Source of the DNA: Caldifarciminota bacterium UBA5631
GTDB taxonomy: Bacteria; Hydrothermota; Hydrothermia; UBA1063
Length of the DNA: 64,000 nucleotides
Direction of reading: 5' to 3'
Assembly (NCBI GenBank): GCA_002421425.1
Contig: DIJZ01000024.1
Span: 1-64,000 of the forward strand
Shown here: positions 1 to 8,675 of the stretch, piece after piece
Numbering within the stretch: the stretch's first letter is position 1
How the letters are laid out: each line of letters opens with the position of its first letter
Notes under the pieces: model-generated
Told to the model about the DNA's origin: nothing
Databases searched by the model: none
What the model saw: the letters and a program-made list of their open reading frames with translations, nothing else
Program-made: the position numbers and the translations under genes

Positions 1-246
1 TGATAGTCCTTCAATGAAGTCCACATCAGGTTTTTCCATAAGTCCAAGGAATTGCCTTGCATAGGAAGAAAGGGACTCCACATATCTCCTCTGCCCCTCA
101 GCGTAGATAGTGTCGAAGGCAAGAGAGGATTTACCTGATCCCGAAACACCGGTAATTACAACAAACTTATTCTTTGGAATATCTACGTCAATGTTCTTGA
201 GATTGTGAACTCTTGCCCCTTTTATTTTTATCTTATTAGTATCCAT
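1..246 (-). CDS. uvrA: Excinuclease ABC subunit A, N-terminal part (cut by window edge)
   Basis: UvrA is the damage-sensing ATPase of nucleotide excision repair. Only the first 82 codons are in the window, read leftward from an ATG at 246. The N-terminus is diagnostic: the segment around residues 10-20 (GARVHNLKNIDVDIP) is followed by Walker A GVSGSGKSS at residues 33-41, then the FDTIYAEGQRRYVESLSSYARQF region, which is nearly invariant in UvrA. There is no Shine-Dalgarno. A promoter TTGAAA-17-TAATAT lies 9 nt before the ATG, so the mRNA is probably leaderless. The gene diverges from the small membrane protein at 401. Confidence 0.96.
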   Translation of the reverse strand, partial: MDTNKIKIKGARVHNLKNIDVDIPKNKFVVITGVSGSGKSSLAFDTIYAEGQRRYVESLSSYARQFLGLMEKPDVDFIEGLS

Positions 247-255
247 GTTCTTGCT

Positions 256-284
256 ATATTAAGCCATATTGCACGAACTTTCAA
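256..284 (-). promoter_or_regulatory. Leaderless promoter of uvrA
   Basis: On the minus strand TTGAAA (279-284) is separated by exactly 17 bp from TAATAT (256-261), which ends 9 nt before the uvrA ATG at 246. Transcription should start about 7 nt after the -10 box, leaving at most a few leader bases. No GGAGG-like site is present. The same geometry recurs at many genes in this window. Confidence 0.65.
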
Positions 285-346
285 GGGTTCTGGAATCCTG
301 AATCTGATCAAAATATCAAGGAAAAACCTGCACCACAAAGAACTTC

Positions 347-375
347 TTGACAGTACAGTTAAAATAACTAATAAT
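347..375 (+). promoter_or_regulatory. Promoter of the small membrane protein gene
   Basis: A consensus -35 TTGACA at 347-352 is followed after 17 bp by AATAAT at 370-375 (TAATAA with a 16-bp spacer is the alternative). It lies 25 nt upstream of the ATG at 401, leaving room for the GGAGGT ribosome site at 389-394. This supports expression of the short ORF. Confidence 0.6.
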
Positions 376-400
376 TCTACCATAACACGGAGGTTTAGAA

Positions 401-577
401 ATGCCAAAGGAAGAAGAGGGGAAGAAAGGGTCAGGGTTCAAGGTTGGATATATACTTATACCGATTCTCATTGCAGTAATTGCATTTATTGTCTATACTT
501 TGATTCAGTACCTCCAATGGACCTCAGAATCCACAAAAGAAATTGAATGGTCTGAAAAGGACATTAATATAGGGTAA
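401..577 (+). CDS. Small single-span membrane protein, 58 residues, function unknown
   Basis: A short gene starts at ATG 401 and ends at TAA 575-577. GGAGGT at 389-394, 6 nt before the ATG, is an excellent ribosome site, and a TTGACA promoter lies upstream. The product has a charged N-terminus (MPKEEEGKKG), one hydrophobic segment at about residues 16-37 (ILIPILIAVIAF is its core), then a polar acidic tail. It could be a one-helix accessory subunit or regulator. It resembles no family I can name. It diverges from uvrA, and its downstream neighbour is tRNA-Phe on the other strand. Confidence 0.7.
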   Translation: MPKEEEGKKGSGFKVGYILIPILIAVIAFIVYTLIQYLQWTSESTKEIEWSEKDINIG

Positions 578-644
578 CACCGAGAAATATTTCAAAAAAT
601 TCAGCAGTCTCGATTTAAGTCAAACTTTGTTGTGAAATAAAAAA

Positions 645-717
645 TGCCGGGGCCCAGAATTGAACTGGGGACACCAGGATTTTCAGTCCTGTGCTCTACC
701 TACTGAGCTACCCCGGC
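645..717 (-). tRNA. tRNA-Phe (anticodon GAA)
   Basis: A full cloverleaf reads leftward. The acceptor stem is GCCGGGG/CCCCGGC, the anticodon stem CAGGA/TCCTG with loop CTGAAAA (anticodon GAA at 682-684), and the T stem CCCAG/CTGGG with loop TTCAATT. The discriminator is A and CCA is not encoded. A run of six T follows directly on the minus strand. Confidence 0.97.
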
Positions 718-736
718 ATAATGTGTAAGTTCTCTT

Positions 737-765
737 ATTCTATTATATACATCTGGTAAAGTCAA
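737..765 (-). promoter_or_regulatory. Promoter of tRNA-Phe
   Basis: TTGACT (760-765, minus strand) and TAGAAT (737-742) are separated by 17 bp. The -10 box ends about 19 nt before the first tRNA base, a normal spacing for a short pre-tRNA leader. Confidence 0.6.
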
Positions 766-806
766 GAAAGTAGAACCGGAATAGCATAACTCGAGATGGC
801 ACTGAT

Positions 807-1415
807 CTAAAAATTGTAGTAGAATCCTATGCCCATTCCGACGCCTGCATAATTATACTCGTAGAAGTAATCACGAGTCCAGGGCCTTCCTCCTATAAGC
901 TTTCTATAGTAAAGATTTAGAAGTTCAATCTGCAGTGTGAAATCATCTTCTATATCTGTAGCCTTTCTCCTGAGTCTAGACGATTCCTCAAACAGTCCTT
1001 TTAAAAAGGAAAAAGGATAAATGTAAAGTCCAACGCCACCAATGCCACCGAGAGTTTTGTACTGGTAAGATTCCCAAAATAGAGAATCTTCGTTGAATAC
1101 CCAGGCTTTCTCTGATGTACCTCCAACTCCAAAGGTTACATAAGGTCGAATCCCTTTCTTTACCCCAAAGGGATACTCTACACGAAATTCGCCCTTTGCC
1201 CAGTGAAACTGCCCAACAGTGTCATAACTCGTATAGGAAGTGTCGTCCAATGCGTTCCAACTAACGTAATTCCTTTCCCCCGCTCTTCCAGAAAGAATGA
1301 GTGCAAAGGTCCATCCTCCTGAACTGGAATATTTCACTGTTGCGCCTTGAGCAATAGGATCTGCAAAGACTCCAAGGGACCACCTCGAGACTATATATAA
1401 TAATATCAAGCCCAT
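807..1415 (-). CDS. Outer-membrane beta-barrel-like protein, unknown function
   Basis: A 202-residue protein with a hydrophobic N-terminus (about residues 1-18, cleavage plausible near VFADP). The rest is a run of alternating polar/aromatic strands such as RPYVTFGVGG and GVGLYIYPF, ending in MGIGFYYNF. A C-terminal Phe after alternating aromatics is the usual BAM recognition signature of outer-membrane barrels. The size suits an 8-stranded barrel. It is preceded by GGGAGGT close to the ATG. I cannot assign a substrate or family. It is transcribed divergently from the ttcA-like gene. Confidence 0.7.
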   Translation of the reverse strand: MGLILLYIVSRWSLGVFADPIAQGATVKYSSSGGWTFALILSGRAGERNYVSWNALDDTSYTSYDTVGQFHWAKGEFRVEYPFGVKKGIRPYVTFGVGGTSEKAWVFNEDSLFWESYQYKTLGGIGGVGLYIYPFSFLKGLFEESSRLRRKATDIEDDFTLQIELLNLYYRKLIGGRPWTRDYFYEYNYAGVGMGIGFYYNF

Positions 1416-1502
1416 TTCTACCTCCCGATGAGATAATATAAACTAAACCTGTTGAATCTTAAAAATCTTAAATTTTAGAATTTGCGACTTTTGAATGAAA
1501 AT

Positions 1503-2297
1503 ATGACGTTGATGAAAGGGAACAAAAGTATCAAAGCACTGCAGAAGAAAATGTTAGATAGCATCAGAAAAGCGGATATTTACTTTGAGTTTTTCGAAAA
1601 AGAATCTAATTTCGTCGCAGGAATATCTGGTGGATTCGACAGCCTTGTAATGGTTGACCTGATCGCTCACTACAAAGATAAGTACCTAAAAAACGTTAAC
1701 TTTTTCGCACTTTTCGTGGAAAATGGACTGAAACCGCTTAAGAATCCCGAAATGGTAAGAAATTTTGTTGAGGAAAGAGGCTTCTCTTTCCATATTATTA
1801 AAGACACGGAGACCGCTGACAATATACTTCAGAAGAAAAAGCCCTTCAACCCGTGTTTCATCTGCTCAAGAAAGCGCAGGAAAATCCTTCTGGAATTTGC
1901 GAGCTCGGTCCAGTCACACAGAGTTCTTCTGGCCCATAACCTGGATGATGTGATAGAGACTCTCCTGCTCAATATATTTTATTCCAGAGAAATTAGTACT
2001 ATGATGCCCATTCAGCCCCTATTCCAGGGACGTTACTTTATCGTAAGACCTCTATCACTAATTGAAAGAAACTTAATCATGAAATACGCTTTAGCTCTGG
2101 GGATATCTGAAAAACTGGAAGGCACTTGCACTTTTGAAAATTCGAATAAACGCAAACTGATAAGAGATTATCTTATGACTCTGTATAAGATAGATCCTCG
2201 AATTCACACAAACCTGAAGCATTCTTTGTTTAACTGCAACTTTGACTTTCTATGGTGCAAGTATAAGAATGAAAAGCAACAAATCCATAGCGTTTAA
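1503..2297 (+). CDS. ttcA: TtcA-family tRNA 2-thiocytidine synthetase (PP-loop ATPase)
   Basis: The TtcA family adenylates and thiolates cytidine 32 of tRNA using an Fe-S cluster. Visible features are a PP-loop SGGFDS at residues 42-47 (the usual SGGKDS with Lys replaced by Phe), PCFICSRKRR with the CxxC at residues 118/121, and HNLDDVIETLLLNIFY, which parallels the TtcA HHRDD segment. Farther on is a single Cys in EGTCTF where TtcA proteins usually have a second CxxC. The ATG at 1503 is my choice; an in-frame TTG at 1482 and an ATG at 1512 are alternatives, and none has a ribosome site. Assignment to TtcA rather than TilS rests on the CxxC and the length of about 264 residues. Confidence 0.82.
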   Translation: MTLMKGNKSIKALQKKMLDSIRKADIYFEFFEKESNFVAGISGGFDSLVMVDLIAHYKDKYLKNVNFFALFVENGLKPLKNPEMVRNFVEERGFSFHIIKDTETADNILQKKKPFNPCFICSRKRRKILLEFASSVQSHRVLLAHNLDDVIETLLLNIFYSREISTMMPIQPLFQGRYFIVRPLSLIERNLIMKYALALGISEKLEGTCTFENSNKRKLIRDYLMTLYKIDPRIHTNLKHSLFNCNFDFLWCKYKNEKQQIHSV

Positions 2298-2326
2298 TTG
2301 ATTGGTCGATCCCTTGGAATTAAAAT
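2298..2326 (+). promoter_or_regulatory. Leaderless promoter of the M23 peptidase gene
   Basis: TTGATT at 2298-2303 begins at the base after the ttcA stop codon. TAAAAT at 2321-2326 follows after 17 bp, and the ATG at 2333 comes 6 nt later. No Shine-Dalgarno is present, so the transcript should begin at or next to the start codon. Confidence 0.65.
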
Positions 2327-2332
2327 ATATCG

Positions 2333-3130
2333 ATGAAAAGGATCTACAATGTAATAATCACATCGAACTCCGGGGACTTTGTTAGATCTTATTCTATAAC
2401 TCACAGTAAGTGGAAAGTAATCCGTATTTTACTGTGCATTCTTGCAGTACTTATTTTTGTATCTGCACTCTTCTACGGAAGACTATATCTAATGGCGCTC
2501 CGAGTTCGAAGTCTTGAGGTTGAAAACAAAATCCTCAGAGAGGAAAATGCCAAAGTGAAGGAGCTTCAGAAACAGCTTTATGCTCTGGAAGAACTCAGGG
2601 TTAAAATTTACAACATGTTAGGCATTGACAAAACACCAACGATGGAAACCGTTTTTACGTTCACTAACCCGGAAAAGCCAAATGAACAGAATATACAGAT
2701 CACTCAGGAAGACTATGCAAAGGTCTCTTCAGAATTTCAGAAGTACGCAAAAATTCTTTACGATGAAGAAAGATATGTCCCTCGAGGGATGCCAACTGAT
2801 GGTTTTGTTTCCCAGAAATATGGAAGCACCCACCGAGGGCTGGACCTTGTAGCTCCCATAGGTACACCTGTATTGGCCCCCGCCGATGGAATAGCAAAGG
2901 ATATCAGAGAAGACCGATACCTGGGCCTCGTCTTGACATTGAGCCACGGTTCAAAATATGAAACCCTATATGGGCATCTGAAGGAAGTTTTAGTGAAAAG
3001 AGGGCAGATTGTCAAAAAAGGCGATGTTATAGCCCTCACCGGGAACAGTGGAATCAGCACCGGACCTCATCTTCATTATGAGATCAAATATATGGGCGAA
3101 AACGTAAATCCTGAAAATTACACGCACTAA
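2333..3130 (+). CDS. Membrane-anchored M23 (LytM) peptidoglycan endopeptidase
   Basis: This is a 265-residue murein hydrolase that would cleave peptide cross-links on the periplasmic side. It has an N-terminal cytoplasmic stub, a transmembrane helix at about residues 28-48, a coiled coil at about 55-95 (heptad-like LRSLEVENKILREENAKV region), then a LytM domain at about 155-262. The zinc ligands are visible as HRGLD (H167, D171) and HLH (H246, H248), and H215 sits in YGHL. The architecture matches coiled-coil M23 proteins that act in cell division or shape. The next gene begins 5 nt downstream, so the two are probably co-transcribed. Confidence 0.92.
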   Translation: MKRIYNVIITSNSGDFVRSYSITHSKWKVIRILLCILAVLIFVSALFYGRLYLMALRVRSLEVENKILREENAKVKELQKQLYALEELRVKIYNMLGIDKTPTMETVFTFTNPEKPNEQNIQITQEDYAKVSSEFQKYAKILYDEERYVPRGMPTDGFVSQKYGSTHRGLDLVAPIGTPVLAPADGIAKDIREDRYLGLVLTLSHGSKYETLYGHLKEVLVKRGQIVKKGDVIALTGNSGISTGPHLHYEIKYMGENVNPENYTH

Positions 3131-3135
3131 TCCAG

Positions 3136-4593
3136 ATGAAAATCTTTACAGCTGCAAAAATTTTTCTTAATGGAAGCTTTGTTGAGAATCACTCAATCGT
3201 TGTAATTAGAGATTTTATTGAAGATATTGTCCCGTCACAAGAATTGGCCAATTTAAAACAATTTGCCGAAATTTACGATTTCGGAGATTCCTTTATAATT
3301 CCTGGATTTATCGACACTCACACTCATATGATCGGCCACGGCCTCAATCAGCTCTCCAGCCTAAGCAATTTTAGTTCCTTTAAGGAAGTGAAGGATTATA
3401 TCTCAGACGCGATCAGACAGCGAGAGGAAGAAGTTTTTATTTTTACGGATTTCGATGAGTCCCGATGGAAGGAGCGGAAATTCCCGGAAAAGAAAGATCT
3501 CGATGAAATATCAGAAAAGCCTATATTTCTCAGGAGAATCTGCGGTCATATCGGAATTGGGAACTCAGCATTTATCGAAATGCTTTCAAAAATGTATCCT
3601 TCCGTTGCAGTGAAGCTGAACTACGAAAAAGGTATTTTCTGGGAAGACGTCCCACTTCAGATTCATTCATTGTTCCCTCCATCTTCAGAAGCTCTGGAGA
3701 TGGCCTTTCAGAATGCTCAGAGCGAATTTATCAGGAATGGAATTACAACCATCCACGAAATCGGTTCCCTTAGAAATTTCAGATTTTTCCAGGAAATGAT
3801 GAGAAAGGGAAAGCTCAAATTAAGGTCCAGGTACTACGTTTCCGGAGCATCTCCAGAAGATTATAAAAGATGTGGCATAGAATATGGCTTCGGAAATGCT
3901 CTTTTTAAGTTTCAAGGATTGAAATACTTTGCAGACGGCTCTGTAGGTGCTGAGTCTGCACTTTTTTCCTTCGAGTACGGAAGCAAAAAAGAAAAAGGGA
4001 TGTGGCTTCTACCTGAAAATATGGAAAATATCTTAAGAGAAGCTGTAAGAGCCAATCTTCAGGTTGCAATCCACGCCATAGGGAACCTTGCAATAAGAGA
4101 AGTACTTAATCTTATTGAGAAAATCAACAACGTGAACCTGGTTCGAATTGAACACTTCGAATTTCCTGACATGGAGGACATCGAAAGAGCTGCAAAAATG
4201 AGCATCAAAATTTCTGTGCAACCAAATTTTGCTCTTAATTGGGGCACTGAAAATGGCTTATATCAGTCAAAAATTGCTGAACATTACAAGAAAAACAATC
4301 CACTGAATACTTTGAAGGAGAAAAACGTGAACTTCGCTTTTGGTTCAGACGCAATGCCTCCGTCGCCCCTGTTTGGAATACAGGCTGCTACTGAGCATCC
4401 AAACAGAGCTGAGGCAATTGATCTGACAGAAGCCATTCTCAGATATACTGCATGGGGCGCATACCTTACAGAGGAAACTAACACGTTGGGAAAAATCGAA
4501 AGGGGATACGCAGCAGACTTCGTTGTGACGGATACTGAAATCAAAAAAATCAAAGCAACGGTTATTAGCGGAGAAATTATTTCTAATGGATGA
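3136..4593 (+). CDS. Amidohydrolase family 3 (YtcJ-like) metal-dependent hydrolase
   Basis: A 485-residue protein with the family layout: an N-terminal beta-sandwich piece (TAAKIFLNGSF), a TIM barrel, and a returning C-terminal segment (GYAADFVVTD). Metal-binding positions are DTHTH (H62, H64), AIHAIG and RIEHFE in the middle, and FGSDAMPPSP near the end. Family members hydrolyse amides or N-substituted compounds; the substrate cannot be told. It overlaps the following protease gene by 8 nt and lies 5 nt behind the M23 gene, so it sits inside an operon running to der. Confidence 0.85.
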   Translation: MKIFTAAKIFLNGSFVENHSIVVIRDFIEDIVPSQELANLKQFAEIYDFGDSFIIPGFIDTHTHMIGHGLNQLSSLSNFSSFKEVKDYISDAIRQREEEVFIFTDFDESRWKERKFPEKKDLDEISEKPIFLRRICGHIGIGNSAFIEMLSKMYPSVAVKLNYEKGIFWEDVPLQIHSLFPPSSEALEMAFQNAQSEFIRNGITTIHEIGSLRNFRFFQEMMRKGKLKLRSRYYVSGASPEDYKRCGIEYGFGNALFKFQGLKYFADGSVGAESALFSFEYGSKKEKGMWLLPENMENILREAVRANLQVAIHAIGNLAIREVLNLIEKINNVNLVRIEHFEFPDMEDIERAAKMSIKISVQPNFALNWGTENGLYQSKIAEHYKKNNPLNTLKEKNVNFAFGSDAMPPSPLFGIQAATEHPNRAEAIDLTEAILRYTAWGAYLTEETNTLGKIERGYAADFVVTDTEIKKIKATVISGEIISNG

Positions 4594-5617
4594 AGTAATT
4601 CAATATCTTGAAAAATACGCAAGCATTGTTGAAATTCAGGATAACATCTTCACAGTAATTTTCCACGAAAATCCCGACAACTCGATACGAAAGCTCAAGA
4701 AGGATCTAAGTAAAAAAGATATTATTTTCAGAGTTACAAGAGAAGGGGATTATTATCGTCTGACCTTTGTAGAGTGGAAAGCTCCTAAGAATAATATTCT
4801 CGTCCCATTGCTACTCCTCCTCGGCACTATTTTTACAACCCTCGTGGCAGGGGCGCTGCAGCAGGGTTACATTCCATGGAAGAACTGGTCATATCTTGCA
4901 AAAGGTGTACCTTTTTCATTCTCAGTAATTCTTGTTCTCGGTACTCATGAACTTGCCCACTTTCTTACCTCCAAAAAGAATGGTATTGCAGCAACGTTAC
5001 CGTACTTCATACCCTTTCCAAACCCTCTAATTGGAACTATGGGTGCATTTATAAGGGTAAAGGCACCGCTTTCTGATAGAAAAGCTCTCTTAGAAATCGG
5101 CTCCTCTGGGCCAATAGCGGGGTTTATTATGTCGATCCCGCTTTCAATCATTGGATTGCTCCACAGCAAAATAGGAGAAATACGGGAAGGAATGATATCC
5201 CTTGGAACGCCGGTTATTTTTCAAATCCTGTCAAGACTATGCCTTGGAAAGATTCCAGAGTCTTCCTCATTAATCCTGCACCCGATGGCTTTCGCTGGAT
5301 GGCTTGGATTTTTCGTTACGTCTCTGAACCTAATTCCCATCGGACAGCTTGATGGAGGTCACATCTTATTTGGAATACTTGGTAAAAAATACCACAATAT
5401 CTTCTCCCGAATCCTGCTTCTGGCCCTTGTTCCCCTCGGTTTTCTGTGGAGTGGCTGGTGGATGTGGGCAATTCTTTTACTAATACTTGGGACCAGACAT
5501 CCAGAACCTCTGTACACCGAGGAAAAACTATCTACTTCGGGATATATTCTTGCAATGCTATCTATGCTAATATTCGGGCTCACTTTTACCCCAACACCAA
5601 TCAGGGTGGTACCATGA
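4586..5617 (+). CDS. Site-2-protease-type intramembrane metalloprotease (M50)
   Basis: A 343-residue polytopic membrane protein. The zinc-binding HELAH motif is at residues 121-125 inside a hydrophobic helix, and the third ligand is in QLDGGH (D256). An N-terminal soluble region of about 70 residues precedes the first helix; no PDZ domain is seen, so it resembles the PDZ-less EGY1/archaeal type rather than RseP. The likely role is intramembrane cleavage of a membrane-bound regulator. Its stop overlaps the next start as ATGA at 5614-5617. Confidence 0.9.
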   Translation: MDEVIQYLEKYASIVEIQDNIFTVIFHENPDNSIRKLKKDLSKKDIIFRVTREGDYYRLTFVEWKAPKNNILVPLLLLLGTIFTTLVAGALQQGYIPWKNWSYLAKGVPFSFSVILVLGTHELAHFLTSKKNGIAATLPYFIPFPNPLIGTMGAFIRVKAPLSDRKALLEIGSSGPIAGFIMSIPLSIIGLLHSKIGEIREGMISLGTPVIFQILSRLCLGKIPESSSLILHPMAFAGWLGFFVTSLNLIPIGQLDGGHILFGILGKKYHNIFSRILLLALVPLGFLWSGWWMWAILLLILGTRHPEPLYTEEKLSTSGYILAMLSMLIFGLTFTPTPIRVVP

Positions 5618-6135
5618 AAGTTGCCTGGTGCATTACCGGTGCAGAAATGTTCCTCAATGATGTCATTAGCCTAATCCTCGAAATCGGGCCTGAACGGGCA
5701 GAAGTTTTCACATCAAAAGCAGCTGAGGAACTCCTTCTGCGATATAAACTCATGGAAAAATTCGCACACTTCAAAGTCCATCCCGACGAACAAACGTCGT
5801 ACTTTCAAGTTAGAAGACTGTTTTCAGGGAAATTCGACATCGTTGTGATTGCTCCATGTTCTACAAATACCATCGCAAAAATGGTCCATGGTATTAGCGA
5901 CAACCTGGTAACCAACATATTCAGCCAGGCAGGAAAAATAAGGTTACCAATCTACATACTACCAAGTGATACTGCCGAGGTAATGCAGTTTTCAACAAAA
6001 AGCGGCAAAACCCATATTCTCTATTTGAGAGAAATTGACAAAGAAAACCTCAGAAAATTGAAAAACTTTGAAGGTGTTAAGGTCCTGGACTCATTTATAT
6101 CTTTCAGAAACGCAGTAATCGAGGCAATACTATGA
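5614..6135 (+). CDS. Flavoprotein-family (PF02441-like) FMN-binding protein
   Basis: A 173-residue protein beginning MKVAWCITGAEMFLNDV, with the Flavoprotein/DFP fold signature: Gly-rich first turn, VVIAPCSTNTIAKMVHGISDNLVTNIFSQA (FMN-binding PCSTNT), and a conserved LPSD segment. Relatives include DmrB-type dihydromethanopterin reductase, archaeoflavoproteins and the CoaC half of Dfp. The length and absence of a CoaB domain argue against coenzyme A synthesis. A longer upstream reading exists, but the ATG at 5614 overlaps the protease stop as ATGA and has GGTGGT just before it. The downstream end also overlaps der as ATGA. Confidence 0.8.
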   Translation: MKVAWCITGAEMFLNDVISLILEIGPERAEVFTSKAAEELLLRYKLMEKFAHFKVHPDEQTSYFQVRRLFSGKFDIVVIAPCSTNTIAKMVHGISDNLVTNIFSQAGKIRLPIYILPSDTAEVMQFSTKSGKTHILYLREIDKENLRKLKNFEGVKVLDSFISFRNAVIEAIL

Positions 6136-7412
6136 AGAAAATTCCTGAGGTGTGCATTGTAGGGCGTGTGAATACCGGAAAGTCAACTCTTTTTAACAAA
6201 CTGATTAAGAAACCTCTTGCCATTACTGACTCAAAACCTGGGTTAACCAGGGACAGGATTAGAAAACTTGTTTCGTACGCCGATGTTCCTTTTTATCTTA
6301 CTGACACCGGAGGGTTGTATCCACCCGAAGAGGACAGTCTTTGGGAAAAGGTTCGTGAGAAAATCGAGAAAACTGTTGAAAGCTCAGAGATTGTGCTTTT
6401 CGTCGTGGATGCTTCCCAGGGCGTGCTTCCCCATGACTTTGAAATTGCAGAATGGCTAAGGAAAAAATCTAAAGAAGTAATTGTTGTTGCAAATAAAATT
6501 GACATTAAGAAACAGGACCTCCTTTCATTTTATTCGCTGGGCGTTGGAGATCCCGTGGGGGTATCAGCAACACATAGCACAGGTCTTCAGGATCTTATTG
6601 ATGCCATTACTCAAAAACTACAAAAGTTGGGATATACCGGTACAACATCGGAAGCCACATCTGAAAAACCAAGATTATCTATCCTCGGGAAACCAAATGT
6701 GGGTAAAACTTCCCTCTTTAATGCATTATGTGGAGAAGAAATAAATATCATATCATCTGTTCCTGGAACCACAAGGGATTCTGTTGACGTTGAAACTGAG
6801 GATTTTATTATAGTAGATACTGCTGGGATCCGCAGAAAGTACGACGATGCTGTGGAACTTTACGGAGCTATTAGAAGCGAAAGGTCCCTCAGATTTTCAG
6901 AGATTGCAATTCTGGTAATCGATGCCTCACAGGAAATTGCAAACATTGATAAGAAAATTGCAAACCTTATCGTGAAAGAGGGTAAAGGAATTGTAATTGC
7001 CCTCAATAAAGCAGATCTCATCGAGAAGAAGAAAAGGTCATCAGTGCTGGACTACATGAAAAGAGAGTTTTCTTTTGTAAATTATGCTCCAATGCTTTTT
7101 ACATCAGCAATTACCGGTGAGGGACTGAATTTGCTCAAAGAAGTGGTGAGGAATGGGAAAAAATCGTGGGAGAAACAGTTAACAAAAAGGGAAATACAGG
7201 GTTTCATGAGAGAGCTCTCTGAAAAATTCCCTTTTTCTGCGTCGGTTATCCGAATCAGGCAAGAAGGAATAAGGCCTCCTACCTTCTCGATTCTCACCAA
7301 CAAGAAGCTGAGAGGAAATGAGCTGAAATTTATTGAGAACCGACTCAGGGAAATGTACGGATTTTACGGATCGCCACTTAAGTTAAAAAACATAGTACCA
7401 GAGAAAAAGTGA
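6132..7412 (+). CDS. der: Ribosome biogenesis GTPase Der (EngA)
   Basis: Der is the double-GTPase needed for 50S subunit maturation. The 426-residue protein has two tandem G domains. The first P-loop is GRVNTGKS (residues 11-18), with TDTGG at 58-61 and NKID at 121-124. The second is GKPNVGKT (186-193), with DTAGIRRK and NKAD motifs, followed by a C-terminal KH-like domain. The first P-loop differs from the common GRPNVGKS but keeps the essential Gly-Lys-Ser. It is last in the operon that begins at the M23 peptidase or amidohydrolase. Confidence 0.96.
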   Translation: MKKIPEVCIVGRVNTGKSTLFNKLIKKPLAITDSKPGLTRDRIRKLVSYADVPFYLTDTGGLYPPEEDSLWEKVREKIEKTVESSEIVLFVVDASQGVLPHDFEIAEWLRKKSKEVIVVANKIDIKKQDLLSFYSLGVGDPVGVSATHSTGLQDLIDAITQKLQKLGYTGTTSEATSEKPRLSILGKPNVGKTSLFNALCGEEINIISSVPGTTRDSVDVETEDFIIVDTAGIRRKYDDAVELYGAIRSERSLRFSEIAILVIDASQEIANIDKKIANLIVKEGKGIVIALNKADLIEKKKRSSVLDYMKREFSFVNYAPMLFTSAITGEGLNLLKEVVRNGKKSWEKQLTKREIQGFMRELSEKFPFSASVIRIRQEGIRPPTFSILTNKKLRGNELKFIENRLREMYGFYGSPLKLKNIVPEKK

Positions 7413-7480
7413 ACCCCTCTTCATTTTGCGAGTTATGATCAAGATTTCCTGCCCAAATTCTAGGGGAAATTGGAAAGTAA

Positions 7481-7509
7481 TTGACTTTTATTCAGTGTGA
7501 AATTAAAAT
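7481..7509 (+). promoter_or_regulatory. Leaderless promoter of pilT
   Basis: TTGACT (7481-7486), a 17-bp spacer and TAAAAT (7504-7509), then 9 nt to the ATG at 7519. There is no ribosome site. The string AAAATTAATACACT just before the ATG recurs almost exactly upstream of mtgA at 23025-23038. Confidence 0.65.
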
Positions 7510-7518
7510 TAATACACT

Positions 7519-8673
7519 ATGGCAATTGACCTTGAGAGATTGTTGCTTGATGCAAAAGACAAAGAAGCTTCTGATGTCCATATAAAAGTTGGACATCCTC
7601 CAATATTCAGAATTTATGGAAAGCTTTACATGAGAGAAAACTATTCAGTCGTTACGAAAGAAGATACTGAAGAACTTATCAGGCTATATCTTTCTCCAGC
7701 AAAGCAGAAAGAACTGAGAGAGCGTTACAGCGTCGATGTAGCTTTTAGTTTTCCCAACATTGGACGTTTCAGGGTAAATATATACAGTCAGAGAGGAACC
7801 TGGTCCTTCGCTATAAGGGCAATCCCTCCACTTATTAAGAACGTTCAAGATCTGAACTTACCACCGGTACTTGAGAAAATCGCGCTGGAAGATAGGGGAC
7901 TAATCCTTGTCACAGGTGTCGCAGGATCGGGAAAATCTACAACCCTTGCAGCAATTTTGAATCACATCAATATGAACAAAACATCACACGTTGTGACAAT
8001 TGAAGACCCTATCGAATACCTCCTCCGAGATATGAAGAGCATCATAAGTCAGAGGGAGGTGGGGCTTGATGTTATGAGTTTTGCAGACGGACTGAGAGAA
8101 GCCCTCAGACAGGACCCTAACGTAATTATGGTTGGAGAAATTCGAGATCAGGAAACTGCTGAAATAGCTCTTCTTGCAGCGGAAACGGGACACCTTGTGA
8201 TGTCAACACTTCACACATTGGATGCACGTGAAACAATAAACAGAATAGTAAGCATCTTCCCAGCTCATCAACAGGAGCAGATTCGTCATCAAATGGCATC
8301 AGTTCTAAAAGCTATTATCTCGCAGCGCCTTATTCCGAGGGATGATATGCCAGGAAGAATCCCGGCCTGTGAAGTGATGATAAATACAGCACGAATCAAG
8401 GAAATGATCCTTGATCCAAAGAAAACCCATGAAATCTTTGATGCCATCGCAGATGGGTACATACCTTATGGTATGCAGACCTTTGACCAATCTCTTTACT
8501 ATTGGTATAAATTGGGTTACATTTCCGAAGACACGGCCCTGTCCTATGCAACAAAGAGAGAAGTACTTGAACTCAGAATGAAAGGGATAGCATCAGGAGG
8601 AGAGGGCGGTCGCAACTGGGAAATCTTTGAAAGAATGGCATTGAGAAAAATTAAGGAGAAAGGAGGCATTTAA
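7519..8673 (+). CDS. pilT: Type IV pilus retraction ATPase PilT/PilU
   Basis: This is a 384-residue secretion ATPase of the PilT branch. The N-terminal PAS-like domain contains SDVHIKVG (residues 19-25). Walker A is GVAGSGKS (133-140), the Asp box and Walker B are DPNVIMVGEIRD (199-210), and the His box is HTLDARETINRI. It powers pilus depolymerisation from the cytoplasmic face. A small roadblock-like gene follows 2 nt later behind AAGGAGG, and an MglA GTPase operon converges on the pair. No other pilus gene is in the window, so structural pilins must lie elsewhere. Confidence 0.93.
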   Translation: MAIDLERLLLDAKDKEASDVHIKVGHPPIFRIYGKLYMRENYSVVTKEDTEELIRLYLSPAKQKELRERYSVDVAFSFPNIGRFRVNIYSQRGTWSFAIRAIPPLIKNVQDLNLPPVLEKIALEDRGLILVTGVAGSGKSTTLAAILNHINMNKTSHVVTIEDPIEYLLRDMKSIISQREVGLDVMSFADGLREALRQDPNVIMVGEIRDQETAEIALLAAETGHLVMSTLHTLDARETINRIVSIFPAHQQEQIRHQMASVLKAIISQRLIPRDDMPGRIPACEVMINTARIKEMILDPKKTHEIFDAIADGYIPYGMQTFDQSLYYWYKLGYISEDTALSYATKREVLELRMKGIASGGEGGRNWEIFERMALRKIKEKGGI

Positions 8674-8675
8674 AA

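Noticed and set aside
5446..5613. 56-codon upstream extension of the flavoprotein gene
   Set aside because: It lies inside the protease gene in another frame, while ATG 5614 has an ATGA overlap, GGTGGT and matches the family N-terminus.
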